Origin: Symploca sp. SIO1C2
Lineage (GTDB): Bacteria > Cyanobacteriota > Cyanobacteriia > Cyanobacteriales > Coleofasciculaceae
Assembly (NCBI GenBank): GCA_010672925.1
Contig: JAAHFP010000004.1
Location: forward strand, 186,001-250,000
Direction of reading: 5' to 3'
DNA: 64,000 bases
Made by a program: the position numbers and the translations under genes. Positions 33,872-41,979 of the stretch are shown here, in pieces (within the stretch, counting starts at the first letter, position 1; each line of letters begins with the position of its first letter). A model generated the notes under the pieces. That model worked only from the letters and a program-made list of their open reading frames with translations, was not told the DNA's origin and searched no databases.

Positions 33872-35281
33872 TTACTCAGACCAATCGATAAATATCTCTT
33901 TTATTCGATTAATGGCTTCATCTGCTGCTTCCTCTGGCGATAATCCATCGACTATAACTCTTTCAATGGCTTTACCCCAGACATTTTCTGACTGCACTAG
34001 AGAATAAGCCGAGTTCCTTGCTTGGTAGATAGGACGAGTTGAATCCTGGCTGAATTGCTTTGCTGCCAGCCCAACATGAGGATCATCCGCCTCTTGCCAG
34101 AAGCCATCTTCCCAGAGTTGAGGCATCACCGGAAAATAGCGCCCAGCAGAACCTTTGACATAAGGCCCTAAATTTTCAGGTTGCACTAGGTAAGAGAGAA
34201 AATCTTTGGCAGCCTCTTGGTGTTGAGATGAGGCAAAAATCACCACCTGTTTGAAAGATACCAAATATTTTGACGTTTCCCCATCAGGTTCTTGGGGAAA
34301 TTCAATGGTAGCTATCTGATTACGGTAGATGTCTTCAGCTTCCCGCTGGGAGCCAGGAATCGATAAGCTAGGATTGAGGGTCATCAGTACAGTACGGTTA
34401 AGGAAGGTAGTATTATTATCCGCATTCAACCAATCCACAGCTTCTGGAGGCACATATCCCTCCTGGTAGAAGCTGGTATACCAATCCAAAGTAGTAATTA
34501 ATCCTTGGCGCACTAGAGGATCATTCAAAAGCAGCTGACCATTTTCGTCCAATAATTGGACATCGTAAGCCTCTAGGGCTTGTTCAAAGGCGAAGTAGGT
34601 ATCGGAAGAATCGGCAGACATCGGTAAACCTATGCCATAAATATTTTGTTGCCCTTGCTGGCGCAAACTATCTTGGGCTTGTTTCCAAAATGCCCAAAAA
34701 GCATTCCACTCTTGAGGAATTTCTTCCCTGATACCAGCGTCGCGGAGCAGTGAGCGCCAGTAGTGGATGTGGTTTGTCTGCTGCTTGAGTGGTACTGCGT
34801 AGTAGCCACGTTTCTTAGTTGCACTGTTGTACAAATATGCTGATGCGATCGCGCTACTATTGTAGGAGTCCTTTACCGGCTCAATCACATCCGAGACTTC
34901 CGCTAGTTTCCCTTCCCAAGCCCAACGAGGGCCAAAAGTAAAGTCTGTTCTTTCCGAGAAGAGAATATCGGGGGGATTACCTTGTTCTAGGGCGTTGATA
35001 ATCTCATTAAGGAGGTCATCTTCACTGTAGAAAAAAAGTTTAATTTCAACTTTACCCTGCCCCTTCTGCTGGGCTAAGGTAGATCGCCATTTATTCACTA
35101 CTTGCTCAATCGCTTCATCTTGCTGAGGGTAGTAGCCTCGATTCCACCAGATTGTAAGATGGCTGCGTTCCTTAATCGGTTCTACAGTTGGTATTGGAGA
35201 AATATTAGTGTCATTGGTACAGGTTACTAAGACCAAGCTCAACAAGAATAGTGGTACAATTAGATATTTCCTTAGCCTCAT
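33872..35281 (-). CDS. MalE-like extracellular solute-binding lipoprotein
   Basis: 469 residues, family 1 solute-binding protein. The N-terminus is a lipoprotein signal ending in LVTC (about residues 18-21). The fold marks are LTIWWNRGYYPQQDEAIEQV, GNPPDILFSERTDF and the late PENLGPYVKGSAGRYFPVM. Such proteins bind sugars or other polar solutes for ABC importers, but no permease or ATPase gene is adjacent. It is the 5'-most gene of the kinase array, 219 bases before kinase 4. I propose a ligand-sensing rather than transport role. Confidence 0.92.
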   Translation of the reverse strand: MRLRKYLIVPLFLLSLVLVTCTNDTNISPIPTVEPIKERSHLTIWWNRGYYPQQDEAIEQVVNKWRSTLAQQKGQGKVEIKLFFYSEDDLLNEIINALEQGNPPDILFSERTDFTFGPRWAWEGKLAEVSDVIEPVKDSYNSSAIASAYLYNSATKKRGYYAVPLKQQTNHIHYWRSLLRDAGIREEIPQEWNAFWAFWKQAQDSLRQQGQQNIYGIGLPMSADSSDTYFAFEQALEAYDVQLLDENGQLLLNDPLVRQGLITTLDWYTSFYQEGYVPPEAVDWLNADNNTTFLNRTVLMTLNPSLSIPGSQREAEDIYRNQIATIEFPQEPDGETSKYLVSFKQVVIFASSQHQEAAKDFLSYLVQPENLGPYVKGSAGRYFPVMPQLWEDGFWQEADDPHVGLAAKQFSQDSTRPIYQARNSAYSLVQSENVWGKAIERVIVDGLSPEEAADEAINRIKEIFIDWSE

Positions 35282-35325
35282 TGCTGTTTTCTTCGTTTCG
35301 GTTATCGAAAATTTTGGGTTTAAAA

Positions 35326-36592
35326 CCCCGTCCTTTTAGGACGGCTTTACATTTCTCGTTGAGTATCTTACCATAGTAAATATAGTTTGGTAAGTTTCAT
35401 GCTCAAAGCCTATAGGTACAGAATCTATCCAAATCCAGAGCAATCTCTATTGCTCACTAAGTCCTTTGGTTCTGTACGCTGGTTTTACAACTATGGGCTA
35501 GAACTGACATCTAATACCTACCAAGAAACAGGCAAAGGTTTGAGTCGTAATGACATCATTAAGCTTTTGCCTCAATTGAAAAAAGAGTATGAATGGTTGA
35601 AAGAACCTCCATCTCAAATTCTACAACAAGCGGCTTTAGATTTGTCTAGTGCTTTCCTCAACTTTTTTGAAGGGAGGGCTAGATATCCTCGTTTTAAAAA
35701 CAAACACACCAAGCAGTCTATCCGGTTTCCCCAAGGGTGTCATCTAACTGGAAGTTACTTAAGTTTACCAAAACTAAAAAAAGTCTATTGTCGGGTTTCT
35801 CGTGTGCCCATAGGTACTCTCAAATCCGTTACAGTTTCTCTAACTGTAACAGGAGAATACTATGCTGCTTGTCTCTATGATGATGGCCAAGAAAAGCTAA
35901 ACCCAAGCAGTGAAGGGAAAGCAATAGGAATTGATGTTGGACTAGCTCATTTGGCGATTACTTCCGATGGAAGTAAGCACGGCAATCCTCAATACTATCG
36001 TCAGTATGAGAAAAAATTGTCAATTCATCAAAAGCGTCTAAGCAGAAAGCAAAAAGGCTCAAGCAACCGTAATAAAGCGAAGATTGTAATAGCTAAAGTA
36101 CATAACAAAATTAGCAGATGTCGGGCAGATTTTCTCCACAAACTAAGTCGTAAATTAGTAGACGAGAACCAAGTCATAGTGGTAGAAAATTTAGCAATTA
36201 AGGGCATGGTAAGAAATCACAAACTAGCTAAATCAATTAGTGACGCTGGCTGGGGAATGTTTTGCACCATGCTGAAGTACAAGGCGGAATGGGAAGGGAA
36301 AACTTACCTAGAAATAGATAGATTTTTCCCATCCTCAAAGACCTGTCATGTCTGCCTCAATCAAGTAAGTAATTTACCTCTCAATATTCGAGAGTGGACA
36401 TGTGGTAAGTGTAAAACACACCACGACAGGGACACCAACGCAGCGATAAATATTAGAGAAGAGGGTTTACGAATTTTGGCGGGAGGGCATCTCGCTACTG
36501 CTTCTGGAGAAAGAGTAAGACCAAGTAAAGGCACTGCTTTTACAAGGCGTTTTTCTATGAATGAAGAATCCCCATGCATGTAAGGCTGGGGA
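35326..36592 (+). mobile_element. Solo tnpB insertion element (IS200/IS605-IS1341 type)
   Basis: The element consists of tnpB without a tnpA. The left end has a stem-loop, CCGTCC-TTTTA-GGACGG (35328-35344). The right end has CCCCATGC...GCTGGGG (36570-36591) a few bases around the tnpB stop, as in IS605-type ends; that region is also where an omega-RNA would be encoded. Exact boundaries are estimates. Without TnpA it would need a transposase supplied in trans. Confidence 0.75.
35399..36583 (+). CDS. tnpB: TnpB RNA-guided nuclease-like protein
   Basis: 394 residues from ATG 35399; the TTG at 35387 is less likely. The N-terminal helix-turn-helix opens LKAYRYRIYPNPEQ. RuvC catalytic residues are in GIDVGLAHLA (Asp), VVVENLAIKGM (Glu) and HHDRDTNAA (Asp), with a zinc ribbon CHVC...CGKC. 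All look intact, so it could be active as an omega-RNA-guided DNA endonuclease. It lies between the start of the binding-protein gene and a gyrA remnant. Confidence 0.95.
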   Translation: MLKAYRYRIYPNPEQSLLLTKSFGSVRWFYNYGLELTSNTYQETGKGLSRNDIIKLLPQLKKEYEWLKEPPSQILQQAALDLSSAFLNFFEGRARYPRFKNKHTKQSIRFPQGCHLTGSYLSLPKLKKVYCRVSRVPIGTLKSVTVSLTVTGEYYAACLYDDGQEKLNPSSEGKAIGIDVGLAHLAITSDGSKHGNPQYYRQYEKKLSIHQKRLSRKQKGSSNRNKAKIVIAKVHNKISRCRADFLHKLSRKLVDENQVIVVENLAIKGMVRNHKLAKSISDAGWGMFCTMLKYKAEWEGKTYLEIDRFFPSSKTCHVCLNQVSNLPLNIREWTCGKCKTHHDRDTNAAINIREEGLRILAGGHLATASGERVRPSKGTAFTRRFSMNEESPCM

Positions 36593-36600
36593 GTTGTCAA
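36570..36600 (+). ncRNA. Possible omega-RNA 3' region at the tnpB right end
   Basis: In IS605-type elements the guide-bearing omega-RNA overlaps the 3' end of tnpB and ends at the right-end hairpin; the sequence just outside acts as the guide. The hairpin here (36570-36591) is followed by GAGTTGTCAAATACC. The presence of the RNA is inferred from the family, not visible as such. Confidence 0.35.
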
Positions 36601-36696
36601 ATACCACCTTAAGTTAAGCGGAGGAAGCTGAAGGAGCTGGGGAAGCTGGGGAAGCTGAGGGAGATAGGAAAAAATTTATTGCACAGTTTTAGCTGT

Positions 36697-36921
36697 GTCA
36701 CGCCAGTAGAACTGGCGATGGTAACCAGTCGAGGGATTATTATTTGTCAGGCAGTCGATGCTATTTCACCTCAGTCTCGTATGGCAACAGGAGTGATAGT
36801 ACAACGGCTAGATGAGGATGATGCGATTGCAGCTGTAGCCCTAGTACCGATATCAGATCAAGAGGAGGAGTCAGAGAATAAAGAGGATAAAAAGCCGACG
36901 TTACCAAATCTACAATTACCA
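36697..36921 (+). pseudogene. gyrA: Remnant of the gyrA C-terminal end
   Basis: The translated stretch contains LAMVTSRGIIICQAVDAI, SPQSRMATGVIVQRLDEDD and AIAAVALVP followed by an acidic tail, which matches the last beta-pinwheel blade and acidic end of cyanobacterial DNA gyrase A. Only about 70 residues are present, with no gyrA sequence before it; nonamer repeats (AGCTGGGGA) and the tnpB element precede it. The 3' end runs into an inverted-repeat element. It is probably debris from a duplication or rearrangement. Confidence is moderate, as recognition is by eye. Confidence 0.6.
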
Positions 36922-37129
36922 AGAGACCCGACTTCTTCAAGGATACTGCGGTTGAATCAGGGGTGTGACCCCTCATATCACGATTTTTCCTTATTCCGCT
37001 AAATGTAGAGACGCGCCTGCCGAAGGATGCCCGTAGGGCTGTTGGCGCGTCTCTACAGGCCAATTCTCGGATAAATCAGGGGTATGACCCCCTATTCGCC
37101 AGTGGCATCCTTCAAGAAGTCGGGTCTCT
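36922..37129. mobile_element. MITE-like element family C with nested palindrome
   Basis: Left end AGAGACCCGACTTCTTCAAG, continuing GATAC, and the reverse complement of the right end (37105-37129) match at nearly all of 25 positions. A second inner pair, AGGGGTGTGACCCCT and AGGGGTATGACCCCC, and a central perfect 13-bp stem, GTAGAGACGCGCC (37005-37017) with GGCGCGTCTCTAC (37044-37056), make a nested structure. It has no ORF. It truncates the gyrA remnant. Confidence 0.7.
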
Positions 37130-37146
37130 CACAATGGCAAAAATCC

Positions 37147-40100
37147 TTAAATAGTAGGGGTAGTTGAGGACTCTTGGTGAGATGGAGAACTTACGCTGCT
37201 AAAGTTTTTAGCCATATCTTCAGAAGAGAGCAATCTTCTGGAAAGTCGGTACTTGTCAGTTTCCCGTAGGCGCTGACTGAAGAACCGGCAAATTTCTAAC
37301 ACAATCTGGGGACGTTGGGTAATCAGGCTGATAAAGCGGTTTTTCTCTAACTTCAGTAAGGTAGAATTTTCTACAGCTACTGCACCATTCCAACGAGGAG
37401 CATCATCAAATAAGGCAATCTCGCCAAAATGTTGACCAGCTGACAAATAATTCAAGTCTTGCTGTTCTCCATCAATTTCTTTGATTAGGCGCACACTGCC
37501 TTCACCGATGATATAGAGGTGTCCCCCCCAATTACCTTCGTTGAAAATTGTTTCTCCAGCAGGAATATATTCCTGCTCTAGAGCTTGATCAATTAGTAGC
37601 AACTCATCAAGGGAAAGATTTTTGAAGAGGCTAACATTCTTTAGCAATAATAGACGACTCATAAAGAAATCCTTCTGGGATGGGTGTTGATCTAGGGGAA
37701 GGAAAGTTTTTTGGGCAACAGCTTTAACTAGGGGATCTGGGTCTTTCGTCAAAGCTGATGGTACAGCTGCCAAAGCGATGAGAGCACCAATTTTGATCCA
37801 CCGGTCTTTAGATTCTAAGGCTTCTAGGAGCAATTTATAACCCTTGGTTCGCATCCACTGATTAGTGGCGCGGATATTTGGAGGCTGTTCTCCATTGGCT
37901 AACTGTTCAAGTATGGGCATCAAGGGTCGCACAAAGCGTTTGTGACGAAGAGAAGCTAGAGTTTCTACGGCATTGGCCACTTCCCTTTGGTCTTTGCTGT
38001 AGAGTAGACGTTTGACAGAGTTGACAGTGCGTGAATTGCCTAGACAGGAGAGCACATACAAAACTTTCTGAATCAAACGTTGGTGGTAGTCAGCGATCGC
38101 AATTGCTAAAGGCTGCCAACTAGCTTCAGAATGGGGAATCTGTTGCTCCCACTGTCGGCTACGGGCGACTTGTTGGAAATCTGGGGTAAGATAATCAAAC
38201 AAGACATCACTAGCCCGTTTAATCCTTACTTGTCCAATGGCCGCGATCGCAGCATCTACTAAATCTGGGTTTGAGGAAGATAAACTATCTTGAGCTAAAG
38301 CCAACCCTTGCTCTCCATAGGCTGCCAGTGCCATTGCTGCTTGGCGACGCACCTGAGGATTTAAATCTCCCAAACCAATAGCTACATAACGCAACATTCC
38401 TTGACTACGAGCAACTCCCAGCAAATTGAAAGCTGCAGCCCTTACTACTGGCTCTTGGTGCTCTAATTCGGCTGTGGCAATGTCTGCTAAAGATTGATCG
38501 CCAGGACGTGCTAAGGTAGCCAGTGTTTTTAATCCTTCCTGTTTAACCTCTGGAGTACTATGAACCAGAACTTCTTTCAGTAGGGGAATTAGTTCTGGGT
38601 TACTACTGTAGGACACAACTCTTACTATTGCTTCCCCACTGGTGGTATCTAGCTCCGAATGCCACAACTGTTCACAAGTCGTCCTTACTTGTGGATTAGT
38701 TATTGCGCCGGTTTGGGTAGCTGCTACAGATGCTAAAGCTCTCACTTCTTGACTCACATCTCCCAGTCGGGAGCGGATTTGTTCTTGAGTAGGAAACTTT
38801 TGACTAGCGATTAAAACTTCCAAAGCGATTGCTCGCATTGTGGAGTTTTCCGAATCCAACAGTTGTTCAAAGTGGTAGGTAGTTTCTGTATCAGGTTTAG
38901 TGCTAAATAACTTTACCGCTGCTCGACGTAATGAACTATCTGCTTCTGGGAGAAACGTCTGCACTGGTGCTAAAAATTGACTGGGGTTGCCTAAGCCAGC
39001 GGCTAATTCCAATGCCTTAAGACGAGTATAGTATTCGTCGCTTTCTAGCAGTTCCTGAACTACTGAGCTAGATTGGGGTGGCAACTGAGTTAAGCTTTCG
39101 CTGAGTTCATCAAGGTTGACCCCATCTGAGCGTAACACCATCTCCAAACAGGGGACATAGCTATTACTAATAAAGATGCGACAGATTAACAAAATTACGG
39201 TTAAACCAATACCAATCCAGAGAATTTGAGGTAGGGTTAGGAATGATTGGGAGACCCACAAGAGTACCCCTGCTAAAGTCAGACCGAAGGCGTAGAAGAA
39301 ACCATCACTAAGAGAGCGTACTCGTCCTACAAATTCGTAGGGAACCGCATTGTAGTTTAAGGTATAGATTGGTTGATGAATCGCTTTGTAGAGGGCATCT
39401 GTGTTGACATTGGTGACAATCGCGGGTTTCAGAGAAAAATTGAACACTAGTCCGACGAAACTTGCCAGAGTTATTAGTGGATAAACTAGATTCATTCGTG
39501 CTACTCCCAGACGTTGGAGCAGTGGCTGGGTGAAGCAGTAAAGGACGACTAACTGGATGATACTATTTCCTGACCGAAGTAATCCCAAGAAGCTAGTCAA
39601 TTCTTTATCACTGGGGAAAACCTCAGAATAAATACTCATGCACAAGAACTCTGTGATAATACAAATAATTACCAACAGAAAGCTGCTAAAAGCCAGGAAG
39701 AAGATGATGTTGTAGCGCTTCACCAGCTCCGGAAAGGTTTTTAAGGCTTCGATAATCCCCACTGAAGTATCGGAAGTAATCGAATCTAGGGGTCGCTCTG
39801 ATCGTTCAAGATAAAGTATCTGACCAATAACTATGGCAAACATTACCGGTAAAACCAGTAGAATATCCCTGGGTCTTAGGTATACAGAAAGCAAGCTTGT
39901 CAGTCCACCACCAACGAGGATTCCTATTCCCTGAACCATAGCGATTAGAGAAGCATAGCGCTTGTATTCCAGGGAAGATAAATAATCTACTAGCAAGCTG
40001 GGAAACAGGATATGGTTCTGCAAATCCCACTCAAAAAAGGTGACCAGGAAAATGATGTAGTATACCGCTACACTGTCCAGGTTAATCAATAAACGCATTC

Positions 40101-40392
40101 CCACTGCTAGCGCGATCGCTAGTAACAGAAAGTAACGTAACAGCCTGGTGCGCTCATAACGATCAACAATTTGGGAGAATAAGGCGTAGGAGGGAATCGA
40201 AGCTAAGCCAATTAGTACGTAGAATAAAGGTAGGCTCTTTGCTCCAGCCTGGTTCAGGAACAAAGAGTTAGCTATAGTTATGGCGACTATGTTGTACACC
40301 ATCATCGAAAAAGCTAGGAATAGTAAGTGCGCCAGTCGGCGCACCTTCAAAATTGAAAGACCAAGGCGTTGCTCAAGAAACTGATTGAACAT
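37147..40392 (-). CDS. ATP/ADP-translocase-like transporter with HEAT repeats and cNMP domain
   Basis: 1081 residues in three parts. Residues about 1-410 form a 12-segment membrane domain like Npt/ATP-ADP translocases or MFS carriers. About 420-880 is a long run of HEAT-type helical repeats (for example NPQVRRQAAMALAAYGEQG). About 915-1050 is a cyclic-nucleotide-binding domain with the phosphate-binding cassette FGEIALFDDAPRWNGAV. The combination suggests a transporter gated by a nucleotide second messenger through a HEAT scaffold. The Arg expected in cAMP sites is replaced or shifted in APRWN, so ligand identity is uncertain. Substrate unknown. Confidence 0.88.
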   Translation of the reverse strand: MFNQFLEQRLGLSILKVRRLAHLLFLAFSMMVYNIVAITIANSLFLNQAGAKSLPLFYVLIGLASIPSYALFSQIVDRYERTRLLRYFLLLAIALAVGMRLLINLDSVAVYYIIFLVTFFEWDLQNHILFPSLLVDYLSSLEYKRYASLIAMVQGIGILVGGGLTSLLSVYLRPRDILLVLPVMFAIVIGQILYLERSERPLDSITSDTSVGIIEALKTFPELVKRYNIIFFLAFSSFLLVIICIITEFLCMSIYSEVFPSDKELTSFLGLLRSGNSIIQLVVLYCFTQPLLQRLGVARMNLVYPLITLASFVGLVFNFSLKPAIVTNVNTDALYKAIHQPIYTLNYNAVPYEFVGRVRSLSDGFFYAFGLTLAGVLLWVSQSFLTLPQILWIGIGLTVILLICRIFISNSYVPCLEMVLRSDGVNLDELSESLTQLPPQSSSVVQELLESDEYYTRLKALELAAGLGNPSQFLAPVQTFLPEADSSLRRAAVKLFSTKPDTETTYHFEQLLDSENSTMRAIALEVLIASQKFPTQEQIRSRLGDVSQEVRALASVAATQTGAITNPQVRTTCEQLWHSELDTTSGEAIVRVVSYSSNPELIPLLKEVLVHSTPEVKQEGLKTLATLARPGDQSLADIATAELEHQEPVVRAAAFNLLGVARSQGMLRYVAIGLGDLNPQVRRQAAMALAAYGEQGLALAQDSLSSSNPDLVDAAIAAIGQVRIKRASDVLFDYLTPDFQQVARSRQWEQQIPHSEASWQPLAIAIADYHQRLIQKVLYVLSCLGNSRTVNSVKRLLYSKDQREVANAVETLASLRHKRFVRPLMPILEQLANGEQPPNIRATNQWMRTKGYKLLLEALESKDRWIKIGALIALAAVPSALTKDPDPLVKAVAQKTFLPLDQHPSQKDFFMSRLLLLKNVSLFKNLSLDELLLIDQALEQEYIPAGETIFNEGNWGGHLYIIGEGSVRLIKEIDGEQQDLNYLSAGQHFGEIALFDDAPRWNGAVAVENSTLLKLEKNRFISLITQRPQIVLEICRFFSQRLRETDKYRLSRRLLSSEDMAKNFSSVSSPSHQESSTTPTI

Positions 40393-41334
40393 TGGTGATG
40401 GTGTTTTAGATTTGAGATTTGAGATGTTCCTTCCTTTGACGAAGGGTTGTCCTTGATGAGTACTTCAGCAACTCTACCAACTCCTGACTTCCTTCTCCGT
40501 TAATTCAACTTTACAAATAAGTTGCATAATAATAAGGAATGTAAATCAATGTAACATAATTTAATAAAGAAGTCAAAATACGGTTAAGTAGGCCGAATTA
40601 TTCACCAACGAATATTAATCCAGGCAACGGAAATTGCTGTATGCACTACAACAATTTGCTCTCTGGAAAGAATATGTTGATTTTGACATTAAGTTTGGGC
40701 TACAACATGGCATTACTTACAACTCCTATTTGAATTCGGGGTAAGAAAATTCCCTTAGTAGACATCTCCCATGAAAAGTTTAGTAAGCTATAGTTGGAAA
40801 CTATCCAGGGACTGATCGACTTTCAGGCAATTGATTACTTAGGCTATTAGTAGAATTTTTGTCAGTGGGGTTACCTGACCTCAACCTAACCCAGGGTAAT
40901 AAATCCGGTTAAGAAACAAGGTGTTCTCTGCCCTCTAAATCCCCCAAACCTGAGGGATTGTGAATTATTTTCAACCTACTTAGAGAACCGGATTTGGTAT
41001 ATGGTCATCTCCAAGCCATGTTGCTTGTGTCAACATCGAGTAATAAACCCAGATAAAATACTATAAGTATTTTTACTCAATCATTATCAAATTTGCAAAT
41101 CAAACTTTACTAGCGAATTGTGTAACCATAAAAGCAAAGTAAGGCAGCAACACGATAAATATTATACCCACAAAATTTTAATAGTTTCAGCCTTTTTTTA
41201 TTCATAACTTGTATATGAGAATACATTTTAACTATATTGGTTAAGGATTCTATCGATCTTAAACTGATCACTTATTTCCGCCGCCCTGCACTAGTACTTG
41301 AGCCCAATTAGAGTTACAACTTTTTTCCTAGACT
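40393..41334. other. Long AT-rich intergenic region
   Basis: 942 bases with no convincing gene; the best short frame encodes about 31 residues. It contains an inverted pair AAATCCGGTT (40901-40910) and AACCGGATTT (40986-40995), enclosing about 95 bases that may be another small inverted-repeat element. The remainder is AT-rich and may hold the upstream regulatory region of the leftward translocase gene. Confidence 0.5.
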
Positions 41335-41562
41335 TTATTCTGTTTCTTGCTCTTCTTCTATCCCAAAAATTTTCCTAATCGTACTGTAGTCTGCTGCATC
41401 TTCAGCATTGAGATAATCTTCTTTTGCTTGTGGATTATCTGCATATTTCCGAACTGGTTCAGTGGTATTTGCCTTGGGCTGGTGAGTGCACCACTGAATG
41501 CCAGCTAGTGCAATTAATGAAATTCCACAAATGATAGTAGCTTGCAATGAACTTAATTTCAT
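41335..41562 (-). CDS. Small single-span membrane protein, hypothetical
   Basis: 75 residues. The N-terminal half has one hydrophobic segment (LQATIICGISLIALAGIQW), and the rest is acidic (YLNAEDAADY, IEEEQETE). No family is recognised. There is no strong ribosome binding site, and it is isolated in AT-rich DNA. It is kept because the membrane-anchor-plus-acidic-tail pattern is non-random, but it could be spurious. Confidence 0.5.
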   Translation of the reverse strand: MKLSSLQATIICGISLIALAGIQWCTHQPKANTTEPVRKYADNPQAKEDYLNAEDAADYSTIRKIFGIEEEQETE

Positions 41563-41979
41563 AATGATTTTCTACTAGTTTGAGGATGCCTTTATATTAT
41601 TTTCTAATTTATTGTATCTGACTATAGATATAAATATATAGATACTTTTGATTAGTTTTTGTAATAAAATCAATAAATTTTTCTTATTCAAATAGTTCAT
41701 GTCAGGTAACTTCAAACAAAAAAGATGTTGAATTTTTTTCTTTTATTCGTTCATCGAAATTTAAAATTTTATTTCTAAGCAGTTGATGCTAAATCTGCTT
41801 CGGTCTGAAAAACCCATTGATCCCCTAATGTTTGCAGTTTACTCATTGGAAAGGCAACGAATATAGATGAGTGTGCTCCCTGCGAAACGGGAACTGGTCA
41901 ATAGACTCACAGTCATCATACATTAAGGTCTGGGAAAACTTCCTATGATTGAAGGACTCGTATGAGTGGTGTGAGTTAA
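41563..41979. other. Intergenic region upstream of the glycosyltransferase
   Basis: 417 AT-rich bases. The last ~110 bases (GGGAACTGGTCAATAGACTC, then CTCGTATGAGTGGTGTGAG) are less AT-rich and look like a leader or decayed structured element; see rejected notes. No gene is seen. Confidence 0.4.

Noticed and set aside
40640-40735. A 31-codon ORF in the long gap
   Set aside because: Too short, no ribosome site and no recognisable feature.
41860-41979. Group II intron-like end (CTCGTATGAGTGGTGTGAG)
   Set aside because: Only a loose resemblance; no domain V hairpin or reverse transcriptase is visible.
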